Assembly: GCF_001542915.1 (NCBI RefSeq)
Contig: NZ_LNNH01000027.1
Span: forward strand, 1 to 64,000
DNA: 64,000 nucleotides
From: Peribacillus simplex
Lineage (GTDB): Bacteria; Bacillota; Bacilli; Bacillales; DSM-1321
Direction: 5' to 3'
The position numbers and the translations under genes are program-made. Under the pieces are notes generated by a model. It worked only from the letters and a program-made list of their open reading frames with translations. It ran no database searches and was not told the origin of the DNA. Position 1 is the stretch's first letter, and each line of letters opens with the position of its first letter. Below are positions 15,851-24,839 of this stretch, one piece after another.

Positions 15851-16755
15851 TAAAATGTCTCGTGAATGACGGAGCCTGTCCGCGAAATATCATAATCACC
15901 TAAAGCATCGATTTCCGCTTGAAACGGAATCGAGTTTACTATCGTTTTGACGGCAGTGATGAGATCCTCGTTTGTTGACGTTTTTAATATAACAAGGTCG
16001 TAGCGTTCCGTTATCAATGGAACGAAGTCGACGCCAACCAGTTTAGCCGCTTTTTCGATTCCAACACCCACGTCCGCAGCCCCGGATGAAACGGCCGATG
16101 CGACACTTAAATGGTTGGTTTCCTCGTTTTCATAGCCTTTAAGGCTTTTAGCAGAAATCTTGTTGATCCGTAACTGCTCATCAAGGAGGATTCTTGCGCC
16201 AGATCCCCTCTCCCTATTGATGAAGGTCAGCTTGTCATGGGTTAAATCCGTCCACGAGGCGAGGTTGAAGGGATTCCCTTTTTTTACGTATAAGCCTGCC
16301 TTCCTTGAAAGGAGGTTAAGCAAAATGTAGGGATAACCAACCAAGATTTTTTTTATATAAGGAAGATTGTATTCTCCTGTATCACCATCGAACATATGCA
16401 AGCTCACGATATCGGCTTCGCCATTGTACATGGAAATCAGTCCGTTTAAGCTCCCTTTATGGGACCGCAATGCCTTATGGCCGGAATTTTTTTCGATGTA
16501 CTGCCCAAGTAAATCCAGCACCATGTCCTGCCCGCTGATGACAAGGGGGGAGGCATCTTTTGCCTCGGGCGCTGAATAGGCTGGGGACTTGCTGTCGGCG
16601 ATATATTTCTCCAAGTCCTTGGCATCCATCCTCATTTGCCTGCCAACGCGGAATACAGGCAGTTCCCCTTTTTTAACAAGATCATAGATCGTCAATTTAG
16701 ATACTTTCAATAGCTGTGCGACTTCTTCGATTGTATAGGATAGCTCTTTGTGCAT
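15850..16755 (-). CDS. HTH regulator with periplasmic-binding-protein-like domain (YvgK-like)
   Basis: About 301 residues. The N-terminus holds an excisionase-type helix-turn-helix (TIEEVAQLLKVSKLTIYDLV and GRQMRMDAKDLEKYI), the rest is a PBP-like domain of the molybdate/LysR-substrate class (about 70-300). B. subtilis YvgK has this design and lies beside molybdate-uptake genes; here the gene is divergent from modA. It is probably a molybdate-sensing regulator of modA and itself, acting at the palindromes 16850-16893. ATG 16755 has GGAGGG six bases upstream; ATG 16773 lies before that site. Confidence 0.8.
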   Translation of the reverse strand: MHKELSYTIEEVAQLLKVSKLTIYDLVKKGELPVFRVGRQMRMDAKDLEKYIADSKSPAYSAPEAKDASPLVISGQDMVLDLLGQYIEKNSGHKALRSHKGSLNGLISMYNGEADIVSLHMFDGDTGEYNLPYIKKILVGYPYILLNLLSRKAGLYVKKGNPFNLASWTDLTHDKLTFINRERGSGARILLDEQLRINKISAKSLKGYENEETNHLSVASAVSSGAADVGVGIEKAAKLVGVDFVPLITERYDLVILKTSTNEDLITAVKTIVNSIPFQAEIDALGDYDISRTGSVIHETF

Positions 16756-16849
16756 GTGCATCCCTCCCTCCACATTGTAGCTTAGTGACCTTTCAAAAGT
16801 AAATTGTCAAAGAAAGGGGGATTGATTAAAAGCCTAAATTCGTTTTATA

Positions 16850-16893
16850 CTATTTATAAACAGTTATAATTAGATATAACTAGTTATAAATAG
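16850..16893. promoter_or_regulatory. Nested palindromic operator upstream of modA
   Basis: Outer arms CTATTTATAA (16850-16859) and TTATAAATAG (16884-16893) enclose inner arms AGTTATA (16862-16868) and TATAACT (16875-16881). All repeat a GTTATA element. The site lies between divergent modA and the HTH/PBP regulator and is the likely operator for both. Confidence 0.7.
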
Positions 16894-16912
16894 GGTGAAA
16901 GGAAGATTGGTT

Positions 16913-17710
16913 TTGAAAAAATTAAATTTCTTGATTTTTGCCATCATGCTGCTTGTGCTGATCGGTACGGGCTGTTCGAATGATGAAGGGAAAAACAAGC
17001 CGCAAAAAGACGGCGATCAAGTCGAATTGACGGTTTCCGCAGCTGTTAGCTTGCAGGATGCTTTAACGGATATAAAGGCAGCTTTTGAAAAGGACCACCC
17101 AAATGTGAAGGTCCATTATAACTTTGGGGCCTCAGGAGCGCTTCAGCAACAAATTTCCCAAGGGGCACCTGTGGACCTGTTCTTCTCGGCCGCGGAAGAT
17201 AAATTCGAAAAATTAGTCGATGAAGATCTGATCGATGAGAAAAATGGGATCGACTTAGTCGGCAATAAGCTGGTGCTCGTCGTTCCGAAGGATTCCGATA
17301 AGCAATTGGGATCGATCGAAGACCTCACCAAGGCAGATAAAATATCCATCGGTACGCCCGAGTCTGTACCGGCTGGGCAGTATGCCAAACAAACATTGGA
17401 AAACATGAAACTCTGGAAAGAAATTGAAGGCAAAGTCGTATACGGCAAGGATGTCAGACAAGTGCTCACATATGTGGAAACGGGAAATGTCGATGCTGGT
17501 CTCGTTTATAAAACGGATGCACTTAGCTCATCTAAAGTTAAGATGGTCGCAACGGCCAAGGAAGATCTGCACGATCCAATCATCTATCCGGCAGGATTGA
17601 TCAATGACCAAAAACATGCCAAAAAAGCAAAACAATTCTATGACTACCTCCAAACGCCGGCAGCCATGAAAACCTTTGAAAAATACGGATTTGAAGATTT
17701 GAATCGATGA
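16913..17710 (+). CDS. modA: Molybdate ABC transporter substrate-binding lipoprotein ModA
   Basis: About 265 residues with a lipoprotein signal ending LIGTGCSN, then the ModA motifs VSAAVSLQDAL, FGASGALQQQISQGAPVDLF and YVETGNVDAGLVYKTDAL. It should bind molybdate or tungstate outside the cell and pass it to a ModB/ModC transporter. TTG 16913 is preferred because GGAAG lies seven bases before it. No modB or modC follows; a terminator and a gene-free stretch come next, so the permease must be elsewhere or lost. Confidence 0.9.
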   Translation: MKKLNFLIFAIMLLVLIGTGCSNDEGKNKPQKDGDQVELTVSAAVSLQDALTDIKAAFEKDHPNVKVHYNFGASGALQQQISQGAPVDLFFSAAEDKFEKLVDEDLIDEKNGIDLVGNKLVLVVPKDSDKQLGSIEDLTKADKISIGTPESVPAGQYAKQTLENMKLWKEIEGKVVYGKDVRQVLTYVETGNVDAGLVYKTDALSSSKVKMVATAKEDLHDPIIYPAGLINDQKHAKKAKQFYDYLQTPAAMKTFEKYGFEDLNR

Positions 17711-17740
17711 GCAGGTAGCCGGAAAAATCCACTCCCTTCT

Positions 17741-17776
17741 ATAATAAGAGCCGCCAATTTGGGGGCTTTTTATTAT
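17741..17776 (+). terminator. Intrinsic terminator of modA
   Basis: ATAATAAGAGCC pairs imperfectly with GGGGGCTTTTTATTAT around an AATTT loop, ending in a T-rich tail. Confidence 0.6.
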
Positions 17777-18120
17777 GGCTTTTTCGTCAAAGCCGATTGG
17801 AACGGAGTACGAAACACCGCTGGAAGACCCCGCCGCCCAAGGGAAACACTCGCACAAAAGCGAGGGGGCACAGTCCCTGGGTAACTTCATCGAAACGAAA
17901 CGTCTAAGACCGAACCGTCCAAACCTGTCGGCGATCAGTCGTTCTTTTTTCGAAGCTTTGAAGTGCTCTTTCAGGGCCATTTTTTTATTTTTTGGCTCGC
18001 TTATAGGAAACGGGGGATGTTTGATACGTCCCTCCTTACTTGTTATAATTAAATGAGAACGGATATTCGGGTTCGGTAAGTGTGCAGCTCATTCAATGGG
18101 GCAGATGAAGCGATATCTGA
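17777..18120. other. GC-rich gene-free stretch
   Basis: About 340 bases with no supported gene. It contains a CTCGC/GCGAG hairpin near 17849-17865 and is richer in G and C than the flanks, like a decayed dispersed intergenic repeat. Open frames on both strands here lack a good ribosome binding site. Confidence 0.4.
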
Positions 18121-18138
18121 ATGACAAAAGGAGGAAGA

Positions 18139-18711
18139 ATGATGTCCAATGACGGGAAACGAAGAAGAGTGATTTTAGATTTAGCCGTTACCTTAGATGG
18201 TTTTATCGAAGGGAAAAATGGCGAAGTCGACTGGTGCATCATGGACCCTGATATGGGGTTCACGAATTTCCTGAATCAAATCGATGCCATTTTATATGGC
18301 AGGAAAAGCTACGATTTATGGGGACAGTATATTCCTGAGACGCAAGACGCTGAGGCGGAAAAAGAAATTTGGGATTTGATTCATCGGAAAGAGAAATATG
18401 TGTTTTCCAGAACACAAATGAAGTCGGATGATCAAGCAATATTCATTAATGAAAATATTTTGGAAAAAGTAAATGAATTGAAGAATAAGCCAGGTAAAGA
18501 CATCTGGCTGTATGGCGGAGCCAGCCTCATTACAACCTTCATGAATTTAGGGCTTGTGGATGAGTTCAGATTATCGATCCACCCTGTTATTTTGGGAGAA
18601 GGAAAACCGATGTTCATTGATATAAAACAGAGGGTGGATTTGAAATGGGTCAATACAAGAACGTTCGCATCCGGCGTCGTGCAACTCATTTACCAGGGGA
18701 ATGGCCATTAA
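18139..18711 (+). CDS. Dihydrofolate reductase-like (RibD C-terminal domain) protein
   Basis: About 190 residues of the RibD_C/YwjB-type dihydrofolate reductase fold: VILDLAVTLDGFIEG at the N-terminus, LYGRKSYDLW in the middle and WLYGGASLITTFMNLGLVDE late, where NADPH binds. Members reduce pteridine-like or other substrates, but the physiological role is unknown; it is not a canonical FolA. AGGAGG precedes two tandem ATG codons (18139 and 18142). Confidence 0.82.
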   Translation: MMSNDGKRRRVILDLAVTLDGFIEGKNGEVDWCIMDPDMGFTNFLNQIDAILYGRKSYDLWGQYIPETQDAEAEKEIWDLIHRKEKYVFSRTQMKSDDQAIFINENILEKVNELKNKPGKDIWLYGGASLITTFMNLGLVDEFRLSIHPVILGEGKPMFIDIKQRVDLKWVNTRTFASGVVQLIYQGNGH

Positions 18712-18735
18712 AAAAAGGATAGAGTTATTTCAAGA

Positions 18736-18778
18736 AGAAAGGGAAACCGTCACATAGTGGGTTTCCCATCTTTCTTAT
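18736..18778. terminator. Bidirectional terminator
   Basis: GGGAAACC (18741-18748) pairs with GGTTTCCC (18760-18767), extended by AAGAAA and TTTCTT. It lies between convergent genes. Confidence 0.75.
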
Positions 18779-18822
18779 AAAAATGGATAGTGGAGGAGTC
18801 TTGAAAATCAATAGGCAACCAT

Positions 18823-19326
18823 TCATTTTCCTGGGGCATGGTCGCGAATGGGCCGGTTGTTTTTCGTTTTGATGAAGATGTGAACCAGCTTAATCGGCAA
18901 GTATCCGATAACCCCGCCAAGCGTATTCAGGATTAAATCATCGATATCAAAACTGCCTAATACAAATAAAAGCTGAAGAACCTCATAGGTGAAACTTAAA
19001 CCGAATGTGGCAAAAACGATTGATCGAAGCCGCGATATTCTTTTCGATAGTAAAGGCAGCAGGAAGCCAAAAGGTATGAACCCAACGATATTGCCGGCTA
19101 TGTTTTCAATCCGGATGGATGTGTTGATATTCTCTACGAAGATGTACTGGAAAATGGTTTTAAATGGGATGAAGTTATGGGAACCCCAATAGCGCCCATT
19201 GAAATTGATTCGAATATGATCATTGATATCGATGATCGAGATGTATTTGAACAGAATTAGCTTTGTCAGGATCAATAGATAAAGAAACATACATAATGAT
19301 AAGACTGCTTTAACCAATATTTTCAT
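18823..19326 (-). CDS. VanZ family membrane protein
   Basis: A 167-residue protein with four hydrophobic segments and the VanZ-like pattern NIAGNIVGFIPFGFLLPLL followed by FTYEVLQLL and FDIDDLILNTLGGVIGY. VanZ relatives can raise tolerance to teicoplanin-like drugs or lipopeptides, but most Bacillus members are uncharacterised. It stands alone on the minus strand. Confidence 0.82.
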   Translation of the reverse strand: MKILVKAVLSLCMFLYLLILTKLILFKYISIIDINDHIRINFNGRYWGSHNFIPFKTIFQYIFVENINTSIRIENIAGNIVGFIPFGFLLPLLSKRISRLRSIVFATFGLSFTYEVLQLLFVLGSFDIDDLILNTLGGVIGYLPIKLVHIFIKTKNNRPIRDHAPGK

Positions 19327-19517
19327 GCTGGACCCCTAGAGTAATATGATTTAATACAATTCTACCCTTTATTTCAAAAAATGAAAATATAACTAGATAA
19401 AGAGAGATGAGACTTTTATTTACTTAAATCAATCGTTCAAAAAGATTCAATTGAAATATTTTCCAATGATTGTTAATATTTTTATTAAGATCGACCCTTT
19501 TATTAAGGAGGGATAAA

Positions 19518-19856
19518 GTGGAGGAAGCGATCATGGACTATCTGCTTGCGTTTTTTTTGATGGTTGGTTTCACATATGGTCTTTTTAGACAAATGGGGCA
19601 ATGCGTCAGAATCAGGCGCGGAAAGGGCAACGGACATGCTTCTTACAGGAGAATCGTCATCGGAAACGATTTGGCATGCCTATCTTATGCGGGTTTCCTT
19701 GTTTTTTATATGTTGAATCTTTTATTAGGATTACGGATGATGCCAGCTGGAATCTTTACAAGCGAGAATACTAGTTTTAGCTGTTTTAGCTTCCTAGCCA
19801 TTTTTTTAATCGCTAAATTTGGGGTTATACCAAAAGAAGTGAAACAGGTTGAATGA
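19518..19856 (+). CDS. Small membrane protein of unknown function
   Basis: About 112 residues with hydrophobic segments near 7-22, 52-72 and 85-100 and a basic stretch (RIRRGKGNGH) between the first two. I do not recognise a family. GTG 19518 is chosen because AAGGAGG lies seven bases upstream; ATG 19533 is possible. It may be co-transcribed with the secreted protein that follows. Confidence 0.6.
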   Translation: MEEAIMDYLLAFFLMVGFTYGLFRQMGQCVRIRRGKGNGHASYRRIVIGNDLACLSYAGFLVFYMLNLLLGLRMMPAGIFTSENTSFSCFSFLAIFLIAKFGVIPKEVKQVE

Positions 19857-19897
19857 AGAAGTTGGGTAACAAATACATAGTCGAGAAAAGGGGATAT

Positions 19898-20398
19898 ATG
19901 AAGAAAATTTCGCTTACCCTGCTAATGGCATGCATATCGCTCAGCTTTCTTTTGAGTTTTGCCGTGCCTGGTTTCGCCAGCAAAATGAAAGGCAATATTA
20001 GCTCGATGAAAATCATGTATTCTTATAGCGTCACGAAGTCATTTTCTGAAAGAACCCACGAAACGATCCAAATAACATCCGTCCCATCAGGAGAGGTAGA
20101 GACAAAGGATATCCACGTCCGCATGGATGCCAAGCTTGAGTATACTCCGCTTAATATTCAAGCGGTAGTGAGGGAGAGCCTGAATAAGCCGGAGGAATCC
20201 AACTATACATCCACATTTGCGGGACCCGCAAAAGGATTTTCTCAGAGGCATTATTATCTTACGAAGAACTATGATAAAGGAAGATACACCGTCATTCGAA
20301 CGAATAAAATGACTGGAGCGGAAAAGATATATGACGGAACTTACTATGAACCAAGTGCTCAGGATCCACTCGTCAACTGGTCGCGTGATGAAAAATGA
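19898..20398 (+). CDS. Secreted protein of unknown function
   Basis: A 166-residue protein with a clear Sec signal peptide (MKKISLTLLMACISLSFLLS, cleavage near AVPGFAS). The mature part is rich in Lys, Ser and Thr without a motif that I recognise. ATG 19898 has AAGGGG upstream; starting earlier would place charged residues before the signal peptide. Confidence 0.7.
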   Translation: MKKISLTLLMACISLSFLLSFAVPGFASKMKGNISSMKIMYSYSVTKSFSERTHETIQITSVPSGEVETKDIHVRMDAKLEYTPLNIQAVVRESLNKPEESNYTSTFAGPAKGFSQRHYYLTKNYDKGRYTVIRTNKMTGAEKIYDGTYYEPSAQDPLVNWSRDEK

Positions 20399-20431
20399 CC
20401 GCTTACATCCTATCAAAAGCAGGTGGATTTA

Positions 20432-20983
20432 TTGGAAATCGACATCGAGGATTATAACCCGAAATGGGTTAGCGAATTCGAGCAGGAAAAAACGAGGATA
20501 CTGACAGTGTTACACGGTCATCGTCTATATATGGAGCATATTGGCAGTACCTCCGTCAAAGGATTGGCAGCAAAACCGGTGTTGGATATGATGGCTGGTG
20601 TCCGGCACTTGGACGAGGTGGAACCGTTCATCGAGCCCTTGAAGTCGATTGGGTATGAATTTGTCTCACATAAGGAGTTTCCCGAAAGGCGTTTTTTTAG
20701 AAAGGGTCAATGGCGGGCGGGTACCCATCATTTGCATATCTATAAAATCGGAAGCGACCAGTGGAAGGATCAACTTTCATTCAGGGATTATTTAATCGCA
20801 CATCCTGAGGTGCGAAAACAATATCAGCAATTGAAGCAGGACTTAGCCGAAAAGCACTCAAATGACAGGACGAGTTACACGGAGGCAAAAGCTCCGTTTA
20901 TCCAAGCTGTCCTGAAGAAAGCGAAAGAGGAAGTACCCCATCCGCAAGCAGAGGGGACCGATGTCGATGACGATACCATTTAA
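20432..20983 (+). CDS. GrpB family protein (UPF0157), first copy
   Basis: About 183 residues of the GrpB/UPF0157 nucleotidyltransferase-like family. It has HIGSTSVKGLAAKPVLDMM, HHLHIY and LSFRDYLIAHPEVRKQY, which are the family's nucleotidyltransferase-like core and tail. Function is unknown; similarity to GlmU-type or antibiotic nucleotidyltransferases is only at fold level. The start is TTG 20432 after AGGTGG, or GTG 20423. It overlaps the amidase gene by 23 bases. Confidence 0.8.
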   Translation: MEIDIEDYNPKWVSEFEQEKTRILTVLHGHRLYMEHIGSTSVKGLAAKPVLDMMAGVRHLDEVEPFIEPLKSIGYEFVSHKEFPERRFFRKGQWRAGTHHLHIYKIGSDQWKDQLSFRDYLIAHPEVRKQYQQLKQDLAEKHSNDRTSYTEAKAPFIQAVLKKAKEEVPHPQAEGTDVDDDTI

Positions 20984-22433
20984 AGAGTTTTTCAAAGAAG
21001 AGCTAACGATAGGTGAGATACAATCCGCCTTGGAAAAAGGAGACATAACAGCAAAAGAGCTGACCATGTATTATATGTTTCGGATTGCCCACTTTGATCA
21101 AGATGGCCCAAAACTGAACTCCATCCTTGAGATCAATCCAGATGCCATCTTCATTGCTGAGGCATTGGATCATGAACGAGCATCCAAGGGAGCCAGGGGA
21201 CCATTGCATGGCATCCCGATTTTATTGAAGGATAATATCGAAACGAATGATAAGATGCATACGAGTGCCGGGGCGATTGCGCTTGAGAATTATAACAGCA
21301 ACGAGGATGCATTTCTTGTTAAAAAGCTTCGTGAAGCTGGAGCCGTTATCCTCGGTAAGACGAATATGACCGAGCTGGCGAATGGGATGTCTTATGAAAT
21401 GTGGGCGGGATACAGTTCACGAGGCGGACAAGTATTGAACCCATATGGGGATGCGAACCTTTATGTGGGAGGGTCCAGTTCAGGATCGGCAGTGGCGGCT
21501 GCTGCGAATTTCACGGTATTATCTGTAGGCACTGAAACGGACGCCTCCATCTTAAGTCCAGCGATAACCAATTCCGTCGTGGGGGTTAAACCGACCGTCG
21601 GCCTGTTGAGCCGTAGGGGAATCATCCCTTTCACCTATTCACAGGACACGGCAGGTCCGATGGCAAGAACCGTCACCGATGCTGCGATTTTATTGGGAAC
21701 GTTAGCGGGCGTGGATGAGCTTGAGCCCGCGACACATAAAAGCGCAGGGAGGCTGGTATCGGATTATACGGAATATTTAGATCGAAACGGGTTAAGGAAT
21801 GCCAAAATCGGTGTATACAATCGGGCACATGACGAGTTTTATGCATCAGCTGAATTTGACGAAAGCTTATTTAAGGATGTTGTTCGAACCTTGAAGGATG
21901 AAGGGGCCATCGTCAACGAAGCTATAGACATACCTTCATTCAATCGCGAATGGAGCTGGGCCGTTTCTTTATATGAGCTAAAAGCTAGCTTGGATCATTT
22001 CCTTTCGAAGCTACCGCCGCACATACCGGTTCATTCCATTTCGGAATTAATTGCTTTCAATAAGAACATAGGCGAGCGGGCATTGAAATATGGGCAAAAT
22101 AAATTGGAAAATAGAGAAAGCCTGACCAATACGTTAAGAAATCCTGATTACTTGAATGCCAAACTGGAAGACATCTATTTTTCTCAGGAACAGGGCATTG
22201 ATTTCACCTTGAAGAAGTATGATTTGGATGCCATTCTTTTTCCTTCTTATATAGGCTCCACCATTTGTGCCAAAGCAGGGTATCCTTCCATTGCCATGCC
22301 TGCAGGATTCATGAAATGCGGCAGGCCGTTTGGGGTGACTTTCGCCGGCACCGCTTATAGTGAAGGGAGATTAATAAAACTCGCCTATGCCTATGAACAG
22401 GCTACCAAGCACAGACGAAAGCCAAACCTATGA
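20961..22433 (+). CDS. Amidase signature family protein
   Basis: A 490-residue amidase-signature hydrolase. The Ser-cisSer-Lys triad is visible as K in PILLKDN, the GGSSSGSAVAAAANF core and the Ser in TETDASILSPA. The latter departs from the common GTDTGGSIR form, as in a group of secreted or putative Bacillus amidases. Substrate unknown; GatA is unlikely because gatB and gatC are absent. It sits between two GrpB genes, overlapping the first. Confidence 0.85.
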   Translation: MSMTIPFKEFFKEELTIGEIQSALEKGDITAKELTMYYMFRIAHFDQDGPKLNSILEINPDAIFIAEALDHERASKGARGPLHGIPILLKDNIETNDKMHTSAGAIALENYNSNEDAFLVKKLREAGAVILGKTNMTELANGMSYEMWAGYSSRGGQVLNPYGDANLYVGGSSSGSAVAAAANFTVLSVGTETDASILSPAITNSVVGVKPTVGLLSRRGIIPFTYSQDTAGPMARTVTDAAILLGTLAGVDELEPATHKSAGRLVSDYTEYLDRNGLRNAKIGVYNRAHDEFYASAEFDESLFKDVVRTLKDEGAIVNEAIDIPSFNREWSWAVSLYELKASLDHFLSKLPPHIPVHSISELIAFNKNIGERALKYGQNKLENRESLTNTLRNPDYLNAKLEDIYFSQEQGIDFTLKKYDLDAILFPSYIGSTICAKAGYPSIAMPAGFMKCGRPFGVTFAGTAYSEGRLIKLAYAYEQATKHRRKPNL

Positions 22434-22464
22434 CCAGCATCGTTGGACGGAAAGGGAGGTTTCT

Positions 22465-22977
22465 ATGAGAAGAGTCGAGGTCGTTGCACATAAGCAGGAG
22501 TGGCGCGTATTATTCGGGGATGAATGCGTACGTTTAAGGGACATATTCGGCGCTGAATTGATGGAAGTATCTCATATTGGCAGTACGGCCATTCCGGCCA
22601 TCCACGCCAAGCCTGTCATAGATATGTTGGCAGTGGTTCGGAACATCGATCATGTCGCTGATTTTAATGAAGCGATGGGAAGGATTGGCTATAAGGCAAG
22701 GGGAGAGAATGGCATCGCTGGGCGAAGGTTTTTCAGTAAAGGCGGGGATGAGCGGTCACATCATGTGCATATGTTTCAAGCGGGTCATGAGGATATTGCC
22801 AGGCATCTTGCTTTTCGGGATTATATGCTGGCGCACCAGGATGAAGCCGAAGCGTATAGTCAGCTCAAGCGACAGTTGGCTGCCGAATTCCCGGAGGATA
22901 TCATGGGATACGTCAACGGGAAGAATGCGTTCATCAAGATGATTGATGAAAGGGCGAAACGTTGGGGATGTGACTGA
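22465..22977 (+). CDS. GrpB family protein (UPF0157), second copy
   Basis: A 170-residue second GrpB protein: HIGSTAIPAIHAKPVIDMLA, HHVHMF and LAFRDYMLAHQDEAEAY. It is clearly diverged from the first copy. ATG 22465 follows GGGAGG at seven bases; the longer frame starts inside the amidase gene and has no site. The repeated family around one amidase suggests a functional link or an old duplication. Confidence 0.82.
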   Translation: MRRVEVVAHKQEWRVLFGDECVRLRDIFGAELMEVSHIGSTAIPAIHAKPVIDMLAVVRNIDHVADFNEAMGRIGYKARGENGIAGRRFFSKGGDERSHHVHMFQAGHEDIARHLAFRDYMLAHQDEAEAYSQLKRQLAAEFPEDIMGYVNGKNAFIKMIDERAKRWGCD

Positions 22978-23020
22978 GAAGTTTTTTGAAAAAGATTTTT
23001 GGAATAGGGAGGTGACTGAG

Positions 23021-23773
23021 ATGAAGTTACATCATGATACACAATACATCAGGGGCATGTACCTGAATCGGGAGTGCATTTCTTCTTATGACTTTTTCCC
23101 GCTTAATCTGCCGGTTATTAAGCATCTTCGAGAATTGGCTTTCCATCCGAATGTAACCTATGTTGTCGGGGAAAATGGCATGGGGAAGTCGACTTTGCTT
23201 GAAGGAATTGCGATTGCGTATGGCTTCAATCCAGAGGGCGGGACGTTGAATTTCAATTTTTCCAATTATGATTCGCACTCCAACTTGGACGAATACCTCC
23301 GTTTGAAAAAGGGCGTGTATAAACCGCAGGACCATTTTTTCTTTAGGGCAGAAACCTTTTATAATGTAGCCACGAATATAGAAGAACTGGACAGGGAGGC
23401 GCTTGGGCCGAAAATCATTGATTCCTACGGTGGAAAGTCGCTGCATCAACAATCACACGGTGAATCGTTTTTCGCGGCTTTCGTAGAGCGGTTTCAAGGC
23501 AATGGGGTGTATATCCTTGATGAGCCTGAGGCTGCTTTGTCACCATTAAGGCAAATGTCGATGCTCGCCAGGATCAACGAGCTTGTCAATCAAGGGTCCC
23601 AGTTCATCATTTCCACCCATTCCCCGGTCCTCATGGCGTATCCAGATGCAAACATCCTCCAAATTACAGAGTCTGGAATAAATGAAGTGGCACTGGAGGA
23701 AACAGAGCACTATTTGTTAATGAAACAGTTTTTTGAAGATAAAGATCGACTGCTGCATCACCTGTTTCAATAA
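23021..23773 (+). CDS. AAA-type ATP-binding protein
   Basis: A 250-residue ATPase of the SMC/ABC-like AAA class found as lone proteins. Walker A is VVGENGMGKST, the signature-like HGESFF lies before Walker B VYILDEPEAALSP, and the switch His is in ISTHSPVLMAY. No membrane partner lies beside it. The Glu after the Walker B Asp implies ATP hydrolysis. ATG 23021 follows GGGAGG. Role unknown. Confidence 0.8.
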   Translation: MKLHHDTQYIRGMYLNRECISSYDFFPLNLPVIKHLRELAFHPNVTYVVGENGMGKSTLLEGIAIAYGFNPEGGTLNFNFSNYDSHSNLDEYLRLKKGVYKPQDHFFFRAETFYNVATNIEELDREALGPKIIDSYGGKSLHQQSHGESFFAAFVERFQGNGVYILDEPEAALSPLRQMSMLARINELVNQGSQFIISTHSPVLMAYPDANILQITESGINEVALEETEHYLLMKQFFEDKDRLLHHLFQ

Positions 23774-23856
23774 ATATCGTCACATATTTTAGTCCGTCCA
23801 TGGAAAATCTAGCACCATGATACCCATTTTTGCCGATCATAGGAAGGGTGAAACAC

Positions 23857-24678
23857 ATGATTTTAATTACAGGTTCGACTGGCAACGTAGGAAAGGAAGT
23901 AGTGAGGGAGCTGCAATCCGAAGGTATTCCGTTCGTAACGGCAAGCCATCGAAGCGGTCACGGTGACCGTTATTTGAACTTTGAGGATGCCTCTTCGTTT
24001 ACCGGGGCTTTACAGGGAATCGACTCCGTCTTTTTGATGCGCCCTCCGCATCTTGCTGATGTTAATAAGTATTTTCGTCCGTTCATAGAAGAGGCGGTCA
24101 AGCAGAATGTGAAACACATCGTATTTCTTTCCGTGCTCGGGGCGGACAAAAACAAAATCGTCCCTCATGCCAAAATTGAAAAAGTCATCTTGGAATCCAA
24201 TATCCCCTATACATTTCTGCGCCCGAGTTTCTTTATGCAGAACCTGCTTACGGAGCATGGTGAAGAATTAAGGGAGAAACATGATATATATGTTCCGGCG
24301 GGCAAAGGGAAAACGAGCTTCATCGATGTCCGTGATATAGGTGTCGCTGCCATGAAGACGTTGATCCAGGAAGAGCATCGAGGGAAAGCTTATGACTTAA
24401 CTGGAAACGAAGCCTTGTCGTATCAAGAGGTAGCCGAAATATTCAGTGAGATAACAGGGGAAAGCTTCACTTATTCGAATCCAAGCATTCTTGAATTCTG
24501 GAAAACATACCGAAAAAAAGGAATGAGTAATGACAAAATCGTCGTAATGGTGGGGATTTACACGACCGCGAAAATCGGTTTCGCGAAGCGGGTGACAAAA
24601 GATTTACATACTTTATTGGAACATGCCCCCATTACCTTTGAACAATTTGTCAAGGATAGTATAGACACACTGAAATAG
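23857..24678 (+). CDS. NmrA-like NAD(P)-binding oxidoreductase
   Basis: A 273-residue atypical short-chain dehydrogenase of the NmrA/QOR2 type. The nucleotide-binding loop is ITGSTGNVGKEV at the N-terminus; HIVFLSVLGADKN and PYTFLRPSFFMQNLL are typical of this group. It may be an NAD(P)H-quinone reductase or a redox sensor. ATG 23857 is used because GGAAGGG precedes it. Confidence 0.82.
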   Translation: MILITGSTGNVGKEVVRELQSEGIPFVTASHRSGHGDRYLNFEDASSFTGALQGIDSVFLMRPPHLADVNKYFRPFIEEAVKQNVKHIVFLSVLGADKNKIVPHAKIEKVILESNIPYTFLRPSFFMQNLLTEHGEELREKHDIYVPAGKGKTSFIDVRDIGVAAMKTLIQEEHRGKAYDLTGNEALSYQEVAEIFSEITGESFTYSNPSILEFWKTYRKKGMSNDKIVVMVGIYTTAKIGFAKRVTKDLHTLLEHAPITFEQFVKDSIDTLK

Positions 24679-24680
24679 CA

Positions 24681-24717
24681 GCAAAAACCTCGAGTGCCCT
24701 GCATTCGGGGTTTTTGC
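24681..24717 (+). terminator. Terminator-like hairpin
   Basis: GCAAAAACC (24681-24689) pairs with GGTTTTTGC (24709-24717). The T run is inside the stem, so termination strength is uncertain. Confidence 0.6.
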
Positions 24718-24730
24718 TTGGAAATTAATG

Positions 24731-24797
24731 TTGACAGGTTTGGTGTATTACGAGTATAGTACATCTATAAGGTGTATGAACCACGTAGTACATACAC
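24731..24797 (+). promoter_or_regulatory. Promoter and operator of the GntR-ABC operon
   Basis: TTGACA (24731-24736) and TATAGT (24755-24760), 18 bases apart, form a good SigA promoter. Just downstream, GTGTATG (24772-24778) and CATACAC (24791-24797) make an inverted repeat over the likely transcription start, well placed for repression by the GntR protein encoded first. Confidence 0.78.
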
Positions 24798-24839
24798 GTA
24801 ACAAGCCAATCAGTTTTTATATAAATAGGGGGTGGTTTT

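Noticed and set aside
17528-18056. Open frames on both strands in the stretch after modA
   Set aside because: No good ribosome binding sites, odd composition, and one overlaps modA; better explained as decayed repeat DNA.
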